A DNA stretch of 46,260 nucleotides from Mollicutes bacterium (GTDB lineage: Bacteria; Bacillota_I; Bacilli_A; Izemoplasmatales; Izemoplasmataceae). This document shows positions 1-8,699 of the stretch, one piece after another. Numbering within the stretch: the stretch's first letter is position 1; every line of letters starts with the position of its first letter. A model generated the notes under the pieces. The model saw only the letters and a list, made by a program, of their open reading frames with translations. It searched no databases and was not told where the DNA came from. The stretch lies in contig PWMS01000076.1 in NCBI GenBank assembly GCA_003558105.1, positions 1 to 46,260 on the forward strand, in the 5' to 3' direction. A program made the position numbers and the translations under genes.

Positions 1-918
1 GGTTAAGACAAAAGCGCGGTTGCCGTCCATATCCTTGGTTATGCCGCAAATGCGACCTGGCATTTTCCGCATATGTTTTTTAAGGGTGGCCATATAGCCG
101 ATATAAGGACCGCCGTAGCTTAACGGTACACCTAAAGACTGCGCTTCGCCTACCGCGATGTCGGCCCCGTATTCAGCGGGGGTTTTTAGATGCGATAAGG
201 TCGCAGGGTCTTGGTTGATGATGAAAAGGCTCTTCGTCTCTTTAAGCGCCTCAGAAAAACCGGCATAATCTTCGATGATGCCGTAAACGTTGGGCGTTTG
301 AGCGATAAAGCCTGCGGTGTCTTTGTCGAGTTTTTCTTTTAAGTCTTTAACGTCGACGACGCCGTCTTTTTCTTGGACCATCACCAGTTCAATCGCTTGG
401 GGATGGGCGTAGGTTTTAAGCACATTGATAATATTGGGGTTCAGCGTTTCACTGACCAATACTTTTTTCTTGCGGCGAATCGCTTTGGCCATTAACATCG
501 CCTCAGCGGTGGCGGTCGCGCCATCGTACATCGAGGCATTGGATACCTCAAGACCGGTAAGCTGACAGATCATGCTTTGGTATTCAAAAATATATTGCAA
601 GGTCCCTTGTGAGACCTCGGGTTGGTAAGGTGTATAGGCGGTTAAAAATTCTTGCCGGTTGATCAGATGGTTGATGATTGAGGGTGTATAGTGATCATAA
701 GCCCCCGCGCCCATAAAGGGAATCAAGGGTTCGTTCATCTTTTCAATCGCTTTGAAATGTTTGACGAGTTCAAGTTCGCTTAAAGCTTCGGGTAACTCGA
801 GTTCGAAATCTTTAAGTTCCTCGGGTATCTCTTGAAAAAGCGCATCGATATCATCGACCCCGATCGTTTTGAGCATCGCCTCTATATCCGCATGGGTATG
901 CGGTAGATACTTGAACAT
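1..918 (-). CDS. gcvPA: Glycine dehydrogenase (decarboxylating) subunit 1, 3' end cut by window edge
   Basis: This is the N-terminal 306 residues of the alpha half of the split P-protein of the glycine cleavage system. With subunit 2 it decarboxylates glycine and passes the aminomethyl group to lipoyl-GcvH. The visible sequence begins MFKYLPHTHADIEAML and contains the family signatures PFMGAGAYDHYTPS and YTPYQPEVSQGTLQ. The pyridoxal-phosphate lysine belongs to the other subunit and is not expected here. The family is about 440 residues, so roughly the last third lies beyond position 1. The ATG at 918 is preceded by AGGGGGCC, and the gene follows gcvH by 10 bases in the gcvT-gcvH-gcvPA order. 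gcvPB is probably next, outside the window. Family identity is very secure. Confidence 0.95.
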   Translation of the reverse strand, partial: MFKYLPHTHADIEAMLKTIGVDDIDALFQEIPEELKDFELELPEALSELELVKHFKAIEKMNEPLIPFMGAGAYDHYTPSIINHLINRQEFLTAYTPYQPEVSQGTLQYIFEYQSMICQLTGLEVSNASMYDGATATAEAMLMAKAIRRKKKVLVSETLNPNIINVLKTYAHPQAIELVMVQEKDGVVDVKDLKEKLDKDTAGFIAQTPNVYGIIEDYAGFSEALKETKSLFIINQDPATLSHLKTPAEYGADIAVGEAQSLGVPLSYGGPYIGYMATLKKHMRKMPGRICGITKDMDGNRAFVLT

Positions 919-928
919 AAAAGGCCCC

Positions 929-1309
929 CTATTCTTCTTCGGTTAGTTTTTTGTACGCGTCGCTATCGAGCAAACTTTCTAGTTCGCTTTCCTTTTCAAT
1001 CTCAACTTTGACAATCCAGTTATCATAAGGATTTTCATTGAGTAATTCGGGCGAATCTTCTAAGTCTTCGTTGATCTCAACGACAAGCCCAGAGATGGGC
1101 GCGTTTAAATCAGAGGCCGCTTTCACCGATTCAATCGTCGCAAATTCTTCATTTTGAGCCAGTTCATCATCGACTTCGGGTAGTTCAACAAAGACGATTT
1201 CACCTAAAGAATGCTGTGCAAAATCGGTGATGCCAATGTAGGCAACACCCTTGTCAACTTTAACCCATTCGTGGGTTTCTGTGTAACGCAATTCTTTTGG
1301 AAATTTCAT
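929..1309 (-). CDS. gcvH: Glycine cleavage system H protein
   Basis: This 126-residue lipoyl carrier shuttles the aminomethyl group between the P, T and L proteins. The whole protein is a lipoyl domain. The modification site is visible as ATIESVKAASDL, with the lipoylated lysine at residue 63. The N-terminal TETHEWV and the C-terminal NPYDNWIVKV segments are typical, and length is normal for the family. The ATG is preceded by AGGAGTG. It sits 10 bases after gcvT and 10 bases before gcvPA, so all three are almost certainly one transcript. Lipoylation would need a ligase or synthase encoded elsewhere. Confidence 0.96.
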   Translation of the reverse strand: MKFPKELRYTETHEWVKVDKGVAYIGITDFAQHSLGEIVFVELPEVDDELAQNEEFATIESVKAASDLNAPISGLVVEINEDLEDSPELLNENPYDNWIVKVEIEKESELESLLDSDAYKKLTEEE

Positions 1310-1319
1310 ATCATCACTC

Positions 1320-2396
1320 CTATGATTTGTTATAAAGCTTTTTTTTCACTATATTTGCGTCCAAGAAACGTTTCCGTACTTTTACTTGAACGTTGTTGCC
1401 TCTTTTATCGTGCGGTTTGTCAATCAAAGCCAATGCGACGGCTTTGTTTAACGACGGTGACATATAACCAGTGGTGACATAACCGATTTTTTCATCGTCT
1501 TTATAAACCTCAGCGCCTTCTCTGACGATCCCTTTAGATAAAATCTCAAGACCGACCAAGCGGCGTTTTAGACCCGCTTCTTTTTGTTTAACCAAGGCTT
1601 CTTTACCGATAAAATCGGGTTTATCCATATCGACGGCAAATTTATAGCCCGCTTCTAAGGGCGTTATATCTTGATCAATTTCATGACCATAAAGCGGCAA
1701 GGCCACTTCAAAACGCAGGGTGTCACGGGCCCCAAGGCCACAGGGTTTTAAGTCTTCATGATCGATCAAAAGATGCTGGAACAAGGTTTTAATATCGTGG
1801 TGTTCACCATAAATTTCAAAACCATCTTCGCCGGTATAACCGGTACGGCTTACCAAAAAGGTCATCTCATCAAGCGTCACTTCATCAAAGGTAAAGAAAG
1901 TGAGCTTACTTAAATCATACGCGGTATGGGTTTGTAGCATCGCCTCTGCTTTTGGGCCTTGTAAGGCAATCTCAGCATAACCACTGGATTGATTAAGGAC
2001 ATCGACATCGAAGTGGTTTTGTTTTTTTAACCACGCGAAGTCTTTGTCGGTATTGCTGGCATTCACAACAAGTAAATAGTATTCATCATTGACTTTATAG
2101 ACGAGCAAATCATCGACAACACCCCCGTGATCGTATAACAAAAAGCCATACATTACTTGATTGGCGGTCATCGCTCTTACTTGATTGGTAAAGACTTTGT
2201 CCATAAAATCGGTCGCTTCTTTGCCGATCACATGGATCTCGCCCATATGCGATACATCAAAAACACCAGCAGCTTCTCGAACCGCAAAGTGTTCTTCTTT
2301 AATAGAGGTATATTGAATGGGCATTTCAAAGCCGGCATATTCGACCATTTTAGCGCCCAATTTAAGGTGATTGGAATGCAGTACTGTCTTTTTCAT
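1320..2396 (-). CDS. gcvT: Glycine cleavage system T protein (aminomethyltransferase)
   Basis: This 358-residue enzyme transfers the methylene group from aminomethyl-lipoyl GcvH to tetrahydrofolate, releasing ammonia. Family marks include [13 protein letters not shown] near the N-terminus, FDVSHMGEI (the conserved folate-site region around residue 47-55), [14 protein letters not shown] and [10 protein letters not shown]. Length is normal. It is first in the operon, with a good AGGAAGG ribosome site before the ATG at 2396 and a promoter about 50 bases upstream. The untranslated leader is only about 40 bases, so no tandem glycine riboswitch can fit there, unlike in Bacillus subtilis. Confidence 0.96.
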   Translation of the reverse strand: MKKTVLHSNHLKLGAKMVEYAGFEMPIQYTSIKEEHFAVREAAGVFDVSHMGEIHVIGKEATDFMDKVFTNQVRAMTANQVMYGFLLYDHGGVVDDLLVYKVNDEYYLLVVNASNTDKDFAWLKKQNHFDVDVLNQSSGYAEIALQGPKAEAMLQTHTAYDLSKLTFFTFDEVTLDEMTFLVSRTGYTGEDGFEIYGEHHDIKTLFQHLLIDHEDLKPCGLGARDTLRFEVALPLYGHEIDQDITPLEAGYKFAVDMDKPDFIGKEALVKQKEAGLKRRLVGLEILSKGIVREGAEVYKDDEKIGYVTTGYMSPSLNKAVALALIDKPHDKRGNNVQVKVRKRFLDANIVKKKLYNKS

Positions 2397-2442
2397 TGTC
2401 GCCTTCCTTTCTAAAGGATTGTGTAAGCCCTAACAATTACTA

Positions 2443-2471
2443 ATTATAGCTTATTATAACTATCATAGCAA
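2443..2471 (-). promoter_or_regulatory. Sigma-A-type promoter of the gcv operon
   Basis: On the minus strand TTGCTA (2466-2471) and TATAAT (2443-2448) are separated by exactly 17 bases, directly upstream of gcvT. The predicted leader is about 40 bases. Confidence 0.75.
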
Positions 2472-2546
2472 GCCATCTTTGGACAATTTTATAGCTTATA
2501 ATTTGTGTTTTTATTTTTTAAATAAGCGTTCAATCATATCTAATCG

Positions 2547-2574
2547 TTGCGCTTTTAACAACATGTGCTAAAAT
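2547..2574 (+). promoter_or_regulatory. Promoter of the GGDEF/HD-GYP gene
   Basis: TTGCGC (2547-2552) and TAAAAT (2569-2574) are 16 bases apart. Transcription would begin only a few bases before the ribosome site at 2581, giving a very short leader. Confidence 0.5.
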
Positions 2575-2594
2575 GGACATAGGATGTGATGACC

Positions 2595-4256
2595 ATGCCA
2601 AAGAAAAAAAATGATGCCATCTTTATTGCAGGAATCTATACGGTATTTGGGATCCTTTGGATTTTATTTACCGATTGGTTCATTTTACAATTCGATCCTG
2701 GTTTAGGATCATTCGCCTATTTTTCAACCATTAAAGGGTTGATTTTTGTAGTGATTAGTGGGGTTTTCATCTGGTTGGCCATCACGTTACAACAATACCA
2801 CAGAGAAAGAGTCTCCGAACATTTACACGAACAAATTCAAAGCGGGAAAAAGATTGAAAAGACCTTGCGGAAACAAAAAGATTTGCTAATTGCTTCTATC
2901 GAACAATCCCCAATGCCGATAATGTTGCATAGTGAAAACAAACAAATTCTTGCCATCAGCCATAGTTTTACAGAAAAAACCGGCTACCGCTTGCAAGATA
3001 TTCCCACCATCCGTGCTTGGGTCGAAAATGCCTATCCCTACAACCACGATGAACACTACGAACACCTCACACAACTTTACAACATTAAAGGCAAAATCTA
3101 TGAAGGCGAATACCAAATTCAAACCAAGGATGGCGATTTCATCCATTGGTCTTTCCATTCTGCCTTTTTAGGGCGTGACGATAAGGGTCTAAAGAATATT
3201 ATTACCACTGGCATCGATATCACCGATCAAAAGACCAAAGAAAAAGAATTGACCCACAAAAGCTTTCATGATGATTTAACCGGCCTTTACAATCGCCGCT
3301 ACTATAACGAAATGCTTGAACGTTTTGAAAAAATGCGGGATATCGGCATCATCTTAGCCGATATCAATGGCTTAAAACTCGTTAACGATGTCTTTGGCCA
3401 CACCCGTGGCGATGAGTTATTAATTAGTTTTTCACAATACTTAAAAAAACATATGCCAAAAGACAGTATCATTGCCCGCCTAGGCGGCGATGAATTCATC
3501 ATTCTCTTGCCGGATTTCAAACAGTACGATTTAAAGGAGATTGGCGAGCGTATCAAAGCCGATATCGCCAAGCATGCGGGAGAAATCATTCCTTCAGCGG
3601 CGATTGGCTATAGTGAAAGAAAACCTAAAGAAGAACTTACCCTTACCTTTAAACGGGCCGAAAACATGCTTTATAACGATAAAATTCAGGAATACAATAA
3701 ACAGACCGATGCGATTATTGAATCCCTGGTACAAACCCTGTTTACTAAAACCGATGAAACCAAAAACCATATCGACAACTTAAAACGTTTGGCAAAACCC
3801 TTTTATCAAGCCTTGGATCTTTCTAAAGAAAGACAACGTGAACTCGAGTTATTAATTGAACTGCACGATATTGGAAAAGTGAGTATTGAAGCGGATCTCT
3901 TTCATACCAAAGATACCCTCGTCGATGAGCAAATCAAAGAAATTCAAAGGCACAGTGAAATTGGCTATAGGATTGCTAACGCCTTGCCACGGCTTAAAAG
4001 TGTAGCCTATGCCATATTAACCCATCATGAAAATGTCGACGGCAGTGGTTATCCCTTTGGCATCAAAGGCGATGAGATTCCTTTAAGCGCCCGAATATTT
4101 AGAATCATTGAAAGCTATGAGGTCATGACCAAAGATCAAATCTATAAAAAAGCCAAACCCAAAGCCGAAGCACTTGAAGAACTCAAAACTTTAGCGGGTA
4201 AGGCTTATGATCAAGACTTGGTCGATATCTTTGTAGACGCGCAAAAAAAAGCATAA
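2595..4256 (+). CDS. Membrane PAS-GGDEF-HD-GYP cyclic-di-GMP protein
   Basis: This is a bifunctional-looking c-di-GMP enzyme of about 553 residues. Two membrane helices lie near residues 8-28 and 45-66. A PAS domain covers roughly 100-215. A GGDEF domain follows, with an intact GGDEF motif at 297-301 and the upstream LADINGLKLVND metal/substrate segment. The C-terminal third is an HD-GYP phosphodiesterase with HDIGK (His424-Asp425), IQRHSEIGYRI and HHENVDGSGYP. The RxxD inhibitory site before GGDEF is absent. The frame also has GTG at 2586 and ATG at 2589. ATG 2595 is preferred because AGGATGTGAT pairs with the 16S tail at the best spacing. Both domains look catalytically intact, so net synthesis or hydrolysis cannot be decided from sequence. 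Confidence 0.9.
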   Translation: MPKKKNDAIFIAGIYTVFGILWILFTDWFILQFDPGLGSFAYFSTIKGLIFVVISGVFIWLAITLQQYHRERVSEHLHEQIQSGKKIEKTLRKQKDLLIASIEQSPMPIMLHSENKQILAISHSFTEKTGYRLQDIPTIRAWVENAYPYNHDEHYEHLTQLYNIKGKIYEGEYQIQTKDGDFIHWSFHSAFLGRDDKGLKNIITTGIDITDQKTKEKELTHKSFHDDLTGLYNRRYYNEMLERFEKMRDIGIILADINGLKLVNDVFGHTRGDELLISFSQYLKKHMPKDSIIARLGGDEFIILLPDFKQYDLKEIGERIKADIAKHAGEIIPSAAIGYSERKPKEELTLTFKRAENMLYNDKIQEYNKQTDAIIESLVQTLFTKTDETKNHIDNLKRLAKPFYQALDLSKERQRELELLIELHDIGKVSIEADLFHTKDTLVDEQIKEIQRHSEIGYRIANALPRLKSVAYAILTHHENVDGSGYPFGIKGDEIPLSARIFRIIESYEVMTKDQIYKKAKPKAEALEELKTLAGKAYDQDLVDIFVDAQKKA

Positions 4257-4261
4257 AAAAA

Positions 4262-4346
4262 TACCAGCAGTCGGAGTCGAACCGACACGGTCTAAAAGAC
4301 CACCAGATTTTGAGTCTAGCGCGTCTACCAATTCCGCCATGCTGGC
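4262..4346 (-). tRNA. tRNA-Leu (anticodon CAA)
   Basis: This 85-base class II tRNA reads UUG. The acceptor stem pairs GCCAGCA with TGCTGGT, giving one G-U at the first pair, followed by discriminator A. The anticodon stem-loop is CTAGA-CTCAAAA-TCTGG, a long variable arm (GGTCTTTTAGACC) is present, and the T loop has GGTTCGA. CCA is not encoded. It ends 5 bases from the stop codon of the convergent GGDEF/HD-GYP gene. A TATAAT at 4356-4361 on the minus strand is a likely -10 box. Confidence 0.96.
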
Positions 4347-4380
4347 ATCAAATAGTATTATAACAAAAAAATGTAAAAAA

Positions 4381-4396
4381 GAAACCAAATGGTTTC
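4381..4396 (-). terminator. Intrinsic terminator after the GntR-family gene
   Basis: The hairpin GAAACC-AAAT-GGTTTC is flanked by A/T tracts on both sides. On the minus strand it is followed by TTTTTT. It lies between the GntR gene and tRNA-Leu. Confidence 0.75.
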
Positions 4397-4419
4397 TTTT
4401 TTTTAAAAAAATATTGGGT

Positions 4420-5136
4420 TTATCTTTCGGCTTTTTTAGCTTCTTCATAAGCCTCATTGTATTCACAAACAAACGTGTCGATGATTCTTTCTAAGTGCCG
4501 AACGGTATAAATACGGGCTAAATCCTGATCTTTATGAACGATCGCATCGTAAATACGGCGGTGTTCATCGATGCGGTCGTGGTGCTGATCAAAGGTTGTT
4601 ACGGCGTTGTATTTGGTCCGCAAGGTCTTTTGTAAAACATCCCATATGATAAGATGGATATTGTGCAAGAAACGGTTTTTAGAATATTTTGAAATCAGTA
4701 AATGAAATTTTTTATCGAAATCAAAAAAATCAACCTCGTTTTCAATCGTTGCCATATCATCGATGATATGACCGAGCTTTTTAACCCCGGCATCGGTGAT
4801 GTTTTTCGCACATAATTGCACGCTGAGTGAATCGAGGGCCCGTCTTATTTCCATCATCTCTAAGTAATCGGTGTTATGCAAGAGTGTGGGGGTAAATACA
4901 GAAAGATAGTTATCGTTTTTGGGTTTGTTGACGTAGGTGCCGCCACCTTTTTTCTTATTGACAAGGCCGATGGCGGATAGTTTTTCAATCCCAGCGCGCA
5001 CACTGACGCGCGAAACATGCAAGATATCGCCAAGCTTTGCCTCAGAAGGCAATCTTTCACCCGGTTTTATCTCTCCGCTAATGACCAATTCTTCAATGTA
5101 ATCATAAACTTTTTGGCTCTTCGATTTTTTTGGCAT
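4420..5136 (-). CDS. GntR-family transcriptional regulator with FCD domain
   Basis: This 238-residue FadR-subfamily regulator has an N-terminal winged helix-turn-helix. The motif GEIKPGERLPSEAKLGDILHV is followed by SRVSVRAGIEKLSAIGLV and a GGGTYV wing at about residues 15-68. The C-terminal all-helical FCD ligand domain spans roughly 90-235. Asp and His residues typical of the metal/ligand site are visible (FDFDKKFHLLI, DEHRRIYDAI, VRHLERI). Such proteins usually sense a carboxylic acid. No metabolic gene is adjacent in the same operon, so the target is not evident. The ATG is preceded by GAGGTGAAAGG. The start is secure; the ligand is unknown. Confidence 0.88.
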   Translation of the reverse strand: MPKKSKSQKVYDYIEELVISGEIKPGERLPSEAKLGDILHVSRVSVRAGIEKLSAIGLVNKKKGGGTYVNKPKNDNYLSVFTPTLLHNTDYLEMMEIRRALDSLSVQLCAKNITDAGVKKLGHIIDDMATIENEVDFFDFDKKFHLLISKYSKNRFLHNIHLIIWDVLQKTLRTKYNAVTTFDQHHDRIDEHRRIYDAIVHKDQDLARIYTVRHLERIIDTFVCEYNEAYEEAKKAER

Positions 5137-5210
5137 CCTTTCACCTCACATCTGTATGACATATTACAATATAACCTATAATACAACTAAATACCTTGAA
5201 TTTCAAGAGA

Positions 5211-5233
5211 AAACCCTTCAAATGGAAGGGTTT
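5211..5233 (-). terminator. Probable terminator of the oxidoreductase/DUF2892 operon
   Basis: A 9-bp stem (AAACCCTTC with GAAGGGTTT) directly follows the stop codon at 5234. The following T-tract is weak (TTTTCTCTT), so efficiency is uncertain. Confidence 0.55.
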
Positions 5234-5452
5234 TTATTCTTCTTCATCGATACCACATGTGTTGATTCCAAACACACGGTATAAGCCACACCATGATACC
5301 GCTGCGGTAAAGCCTAAAATCACCGCAGGCACGAGTAACCACAAAAAGTGCCTAGATTCAAATTGCGCGTTTCCAATCACCGCAATTACAACCAAAACAA
5401 TCGCTAAGACATAACGGATGGTTTGATCGGTGGGTCCAACATTTTTTCGCAT
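5234..5452 (-). CDS. Small DUF2892 (YgaP-like) inner-membrane protein
   Basis: This 72-residue protein begins MRKNVGPTDQTIRYVLAI, the typical DUF2892 opening, and carries two membrane helices at about residues 14-29 and 37-55. Family function is unsettled. Members often accompany rhodanese or CoA-disulfide-reductase proteins in sulfur or redox contexts. A longer open frame exists, but the start at 5452 is chosen because AAAGGA lies 8 bases upstream. It begins 5 bases after the stop of the flavoenzyme gene, so the two are translationally linked. The C-terminal Cys residues (SWCGLYRVFG, NTCGIDEEE) could be redox active, which is speculation. Confidence 0.85.
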   Translation of the reverse strand: MRKNVGPTDQTIRYVLAIVLVVIAVIGNAQFESRHFLWLLVPAVILGFTAAVSWCGLYRVFGINTCGIDEEE

Positions 5453-5457
5453 CTTTT

Positions 5458-6807
5458 TCATCCTTTCTTTGGGCATTTTATTTGATTGGTAGCCACTTGC
5501 ATAGGGTCCCATACTGGCGCAAAAGGCGGCGCATAAGCCAAATCAAGTTGAGAAAATTCTTGTGCGGTTAGCTTTTGGCTTAAGGCTACAGCCATTGTGT
5601 TGATGCGAAGCGCCACGCCTTTTTCACCGACCATTTGAGCCCCTAAAAGCTGACAGGTATCTTGATCATAGGTAATTTTGATGACCATGGTTTTAGCGCC
5701 AGGATAATACCCAGCTTGGTTTTTCGCTTGAATCGTTTGACTGGCCGCTTGGTAACCAGCATCTTTAGCTTCTTGAAGGCTAAGACCGCTCATCGCGACT
5801 TCTAAATCCAACACTTTTAGTTGATTAGAACCCAAAATACCAGCGAAGGTATCGTTAAACCCCGCCAGACGATGCGCAATGATGCGCCCCGCTTTATTGG
5901 CATGCGTGCCAAGTGGCACAAAGGCTGGTTCAAAGTTCTTTAAACGGTGCGGATAAGCCACACAATCGCCGGCGGCATAAACGTCTTCAACCGAGGTTTT
6001 TAACGTCTCATCGACGATTAAAGCCCCGTTTTTCAACTTCTTAAACGCCGCACCACAAAAACCGGTATTGGGCAAGACCCCTATCGCTTCAATAACGAGA
6101 TCAACGTCGTAGCTACCCTTATTTGTTTGAATGGACAACTGCGTCTTGTTTGCTTGATAACTTTCTAAGGTTTCACCTAAGTGAAGGTTGATTCCATGGG
6201 CTTTTAAGTGGGTTTCAATTTCATCGGTAATCGCTTGATCGTATTTTGGCATCACGCGCGTTTCACGCTCGATGAGATGGACGGTTTTTCCGAGTTCTTT
6301 GAGCGCCTCAACGACTTCAAGACCGATAAAACTGGCCCCGATGACGCCAACTGATTGTACCGATTTTTCCTTTAATTTACGTTTTAATTCACGCGCCGCA
6401 TCAAGCGTGGTTAAGGTATGGATATGCGCATGCTGATGACCTTCAACCTTTAAGCGAATCGCCCGCGCACCTGAGGCGATAATCAATTTATCATAGCTGG
6501 TTTCAAAGGTTTTGTCCTGTTTGATATCTTTGATGCGAAGCGTCTTCTTTTCTTCGTTGATTTCTAAGACTTCATGGAAAACCTGCACATGAATGCCCGC
6601 TTTTTCAAAGGCGGCTTTATCTCTAGCAATCAAGCTAGCTTCATCTTTGATTACATCGCTGATGAAATAGGGCATCCCACATGCGCCGTAAGATAGATCG
6701 TCACCTTTTTCATAGACGGTAATTTCGACTTCATCTTTTAAAAGCCGTTTTAATTTGGCGGCCGCCGACATGCCGGCAGCGACCCCACCGATAATTTTTA
6801 CATCCAT
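5458..6807 (-). CDS. cdr: CoA-disulfide reductase / NADH oxidase-type FAD flavoenzyme
   Basis: This 449-residue flavoprotein belongs to the single-cysteine disulfide reductase family, which uses NAD(P)H to reduce CoA disulfide or persulfides, or O2. The N-terminal Rossmann FAD motif is KIIGGVAAGMSAA, the redox cysteine is Cys43 in SYGACGMPYF, and a second NAD(P)H-binding motif is VGVIGASFIGLE. The C-terminal dimerisation segment has YYPGAKTM and LDLAYAPPFAPVWDP, typical of CoA-disulfide reductases. No rhodanese domain is attached. The frame is open for 77 codons upstream, but ATG 6807 follows AGAGGTGAT and gives family length. A TATGAT at 6832-6837 is a tentative -10. It is coupled to the downstream DUF2892 gene. 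Confidence 0.88.
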   Translation of the reverse strand: MDVKIIGGVAAGMSAAAKLKRLLKDEVEITVYEKGDDLSYGACGMPYFISDVIKDEASLIARDKAAFEKAGIHVQVFHEVLEINEEKKTLRIKDIKQDKTFETSYDKLIIASGARAIRLKVEGHQHAHIHTLTTLDAARELKRKLKEKSVQSVGVIGASFIGLEVVEALKELGKTVHLIERETRVMPKYDQAITDEIETHLKAHGINLHLGETLESYQANKTQLSIQTNKGSYDVDLVIEAIGVLPNTGFCGAAFKKLKNGALIVDETLKTSVEDVYAAGDCVAYPHRLKNFEPAFVPLGTHANKAGRIIAHRLAGFNDTFAGILGSNQLKVLDLEVAMSGLSLQEAKDAGYQAASQTIQAKNQAGYYPGAKTMVIKITYDQDTCQLLGAQMVGEKGVALRINTMAVALSQKLTAQEFSQLDLAYAPPFAPVWDPMQVATNQIKCPKKG

Positions 6808-6856
6808 CGGATCACCTCTTAGCTTCATTCTATCATATTTAAGGGCTTTCAAAAGA

Positions 6857-6880
6857 AAAAAGCATCCTTGAGGATGCTTT
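6857..6880 (-). terminator. Intrinsic terminator of the first ABC exporter operon
   Basis: Immediately after the stop at 6881 the minus strand forms AGCATCC-TCAA-GGATGCT followed by six T residues. Confidence 0.88.
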
Positions 6881-8698
6881 TTAGTTGAGCGACGTTTGTT
6901 TGAATTGATTGGTGTAGAGTTTATAGTAGTGCCGCTTTTCTTTAAGTAAGGTTTCGTGGGTGCCTTGTTCGAGGATTTGCCCGTTTTGTAAAACCAAGAT
7001 CGTATCGCTTGAGACAATCGTTGAAAGACGATGGGCAATGATAAAGGTGGTGCGCCCTTTCATAATCGTTTCGATCGCTTTTTGGATTTTAAATTCGGTG
7101 GTGGTATCGACCGATGAGGTAGCCTCATCTAAGATCAAGATTTTCGGATCGGCGATCAAGGCTCTGGCGAAGCTGATTAATTGTTTTTCACCGACACTTA
7201 AGCGTGCGCCGCCTTCGGCGACTTCGGTATCGTAGCCAGCTTCAAAGGTTTTGATGAAATCATGGGCCCCTACCAAGGTGGCCGCTTCGATAATGTCTTC
7301 ATCGGTCGCATCGAGTTTTCCATAGCGAATGTTGTCGCGGATGGTCCCACTGAATAAGTGCGGACTTTGTAAAACATAGCCAAGATGGGCATGTAGCCAA
7401 TGCATGGAGCGGTTTTTGTAATCGACACCATCGATTAAAATACGCCCATCACTCGGTTCATAAAAGCGACAGATCAAGTTGACGATGGTGCTTTTACCGG
7501 CACCGGTATGGCCAACTAAGGCTACTGAGGTCCCCGCTTTGATATCTAGGTTAAAATGGGTTAAAACCTGTTCCCCACTTTTGTATTTAAAGGTGACATC
7601 ATCGAATTTAACATCGCCTTTGATGGCCTCCCAGTTTTCGGTTTTTGGGTTTTCAATCGTGCCATATTTAGCGATAACCTCAGGTGTATCGGTGATATCG
7701 GGGTTCGCATCGATTAAAGAGACGACCCGCTCAGCACTCGCTTGGGCTTGTTGGATTCTAGCCAAAGTATTGGCCAACTCCATAATCGGATCAAAAAACT
7801 GTCCAACATAAGAGACAAAAACATAAAGCAAGCCTATCGATATCACTTCTTGATAGACGTTGATCCCGCCGTAATAAAAGACCAAGGCTGTGGCGATTGA
7901 GGCGATGAATAAAATAGTGGGAAAATATAGGGACGCAAACATCGCCGCTTTGATAGAATGCTTGCGCATTCTACCCGTCAAATGGTCAAAATCGTTAAAG
8001 TTGCTTTCTTCTAAAACCAAGGTCTTGGTGGTCTTTGCCCCGCCGATGCCTTCGTTAAAGGCGCCGGTGATTCTAGAGTTTTGTTTGCGGATATCGCGAA
8101 AGGCTTTTAAAATCTTTTTTCTAAAGAAATAGCTAACGACCATTAAAGCCGGGACGACAGTCAGGGTGATTAAGGTGAGCTGGACGTTTAAGATAAACAT
8201 CACCACAATCAGTAAAATCATCGTCATGCCACCCCAGGTAATATCGACAAGACCCCAAGAGAGGATATCGGATAATTGGCGGGAATCGGAGGTCATACGG
8301 GCCATAATCCAGCCCGCTGGGGTGCGGTCATAGTAAGCAAAGGGAAGTTCTTGGAGTCGCCTAAAGGCATTTTTGCGGATGATATACGATAAATAGTGTT
8401 GAATTTTTTCCGCAAAATAAATAAAGCAAAAGACCAAGCCAAACATAAAGAACATATAGATAACATAGACGCCGATAAACCAAGGCAATAAGGATAAATC
8501 GCCGGTGGCAATGATCTGGTCGATGCCGTAACGGTTGATCAAAGGGTAGGTGACATCGGCGATGGCCAGTAAAACCGAAAAGAAAACGGTTAACATGACA
8601 TACTTGCGCAAGGGACGCATAAAACTAAAAATGCGTTTCCACGTGCTTAGGTTCAGTGACATATCTTGAAACGTTTCTTCTTCTAAACGATGTTGCAT
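6881..8698 (-). CDS. Heterodimeric ABC exporter subunit A1 (canonical Walker B)
   Basis: This 605-residue half-transporter has six membrane helices (about 30-310) and a C-terminal ATPase. Walker A GHTGAGKST is near residue 395 and Walker B ILILDEATSS keeps the catalytic Glu. The switch His is in IIAHRLST. The signature is degenerate, LSVGE rather than LSGGQ. The partner gene immediately upstream has the reverse pattern (LSGGQ, Walker B Asp), so together they form one working and one degenerate nucleotide site, as in BmrCD, LmrCD and TM287/288. It starts 1 base after the partner's stop, with GGAGGG before the ATG. Likely a drug or lipid exporter; substrate is not deducible. Confidence 0.92.
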   Translation of the reverse strand: MQHRLEEETFQDMSLNLSTWKRIFSFMRPLRKYVMLTVFFSVLLAIADVTYPLINRYGIDQIIATGDLSLLPWFIGVYVIYMFFMFGLVFCFIYFAEKIQHYLSYIIRKNAFRRLQELPFAYYDRTPAGWIMARMTSDSRQLSDILSWGLVDITWGGMTMILLIVVMFILNVQLTLITLTVVPALMVVSYFFRKKILKAFRDIRKQNSRITGAFNEGIGGAKTTKTLVLEESNFNDFDHLTGRMRKHSIKAAMFASLYFPTILFIASIATALVFYYGGINVYQEVISIGLLYVFVSYVGQFFDPIMELANTLARIQQAQASAERVVSLIDANPDITDTPEVIAKYGTIENPKTENWEAIKGDVKFDDVTFKYKSGEQVLTHFNLDIKAGTSVALVGHTGAGKSTIVNLICRFYEPSDGRILIDGVDYKNRSMHWLHAHLGYVLQSPHLFSGTIRDNIRYGKLDATDEDIIEAATLVGAHDFIKTFEAGYDTEVAEGGARLSVGEKQLISFARALIADPKILILDEATSSVDTTTEFKIQKAIETIMKGRTTFIIAHRLSTIVSSDTILVLQNGQILEQGTHETLLKEKRHYYKLYTNQFKQTSLN

Positions 8699-8699
8699 C

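Noticed and set aside
2397-2585. Possible tandem glycine riboswitch upstream of gcvT
   Set aside because: The promoter at 2443-2471 leaves a leader of about 40 bases, far too short for a glycine aptamer, and no aptamer core was seen.
4191-4472. 93-codon minus-strand ORF
   Set aside because: It runs straight through tRNA-Leu and a terminator, and has no ribosome site; an accidental frame.
5137-5200. GntR operator in the AT-rich region upstream of the GntR gene
   Set aside because: Only a short ATATT-AC-AATAT repeat is visible; in such AT-rich DNA this is not distinguishable from chance.
6808-7038. 77-codon N-terminal extension of the flavoenzyme
   Set aside because: It crosses the terminator and the end of the exporter gene; the ATG at 6807 has a good ribosome site and gives family length.
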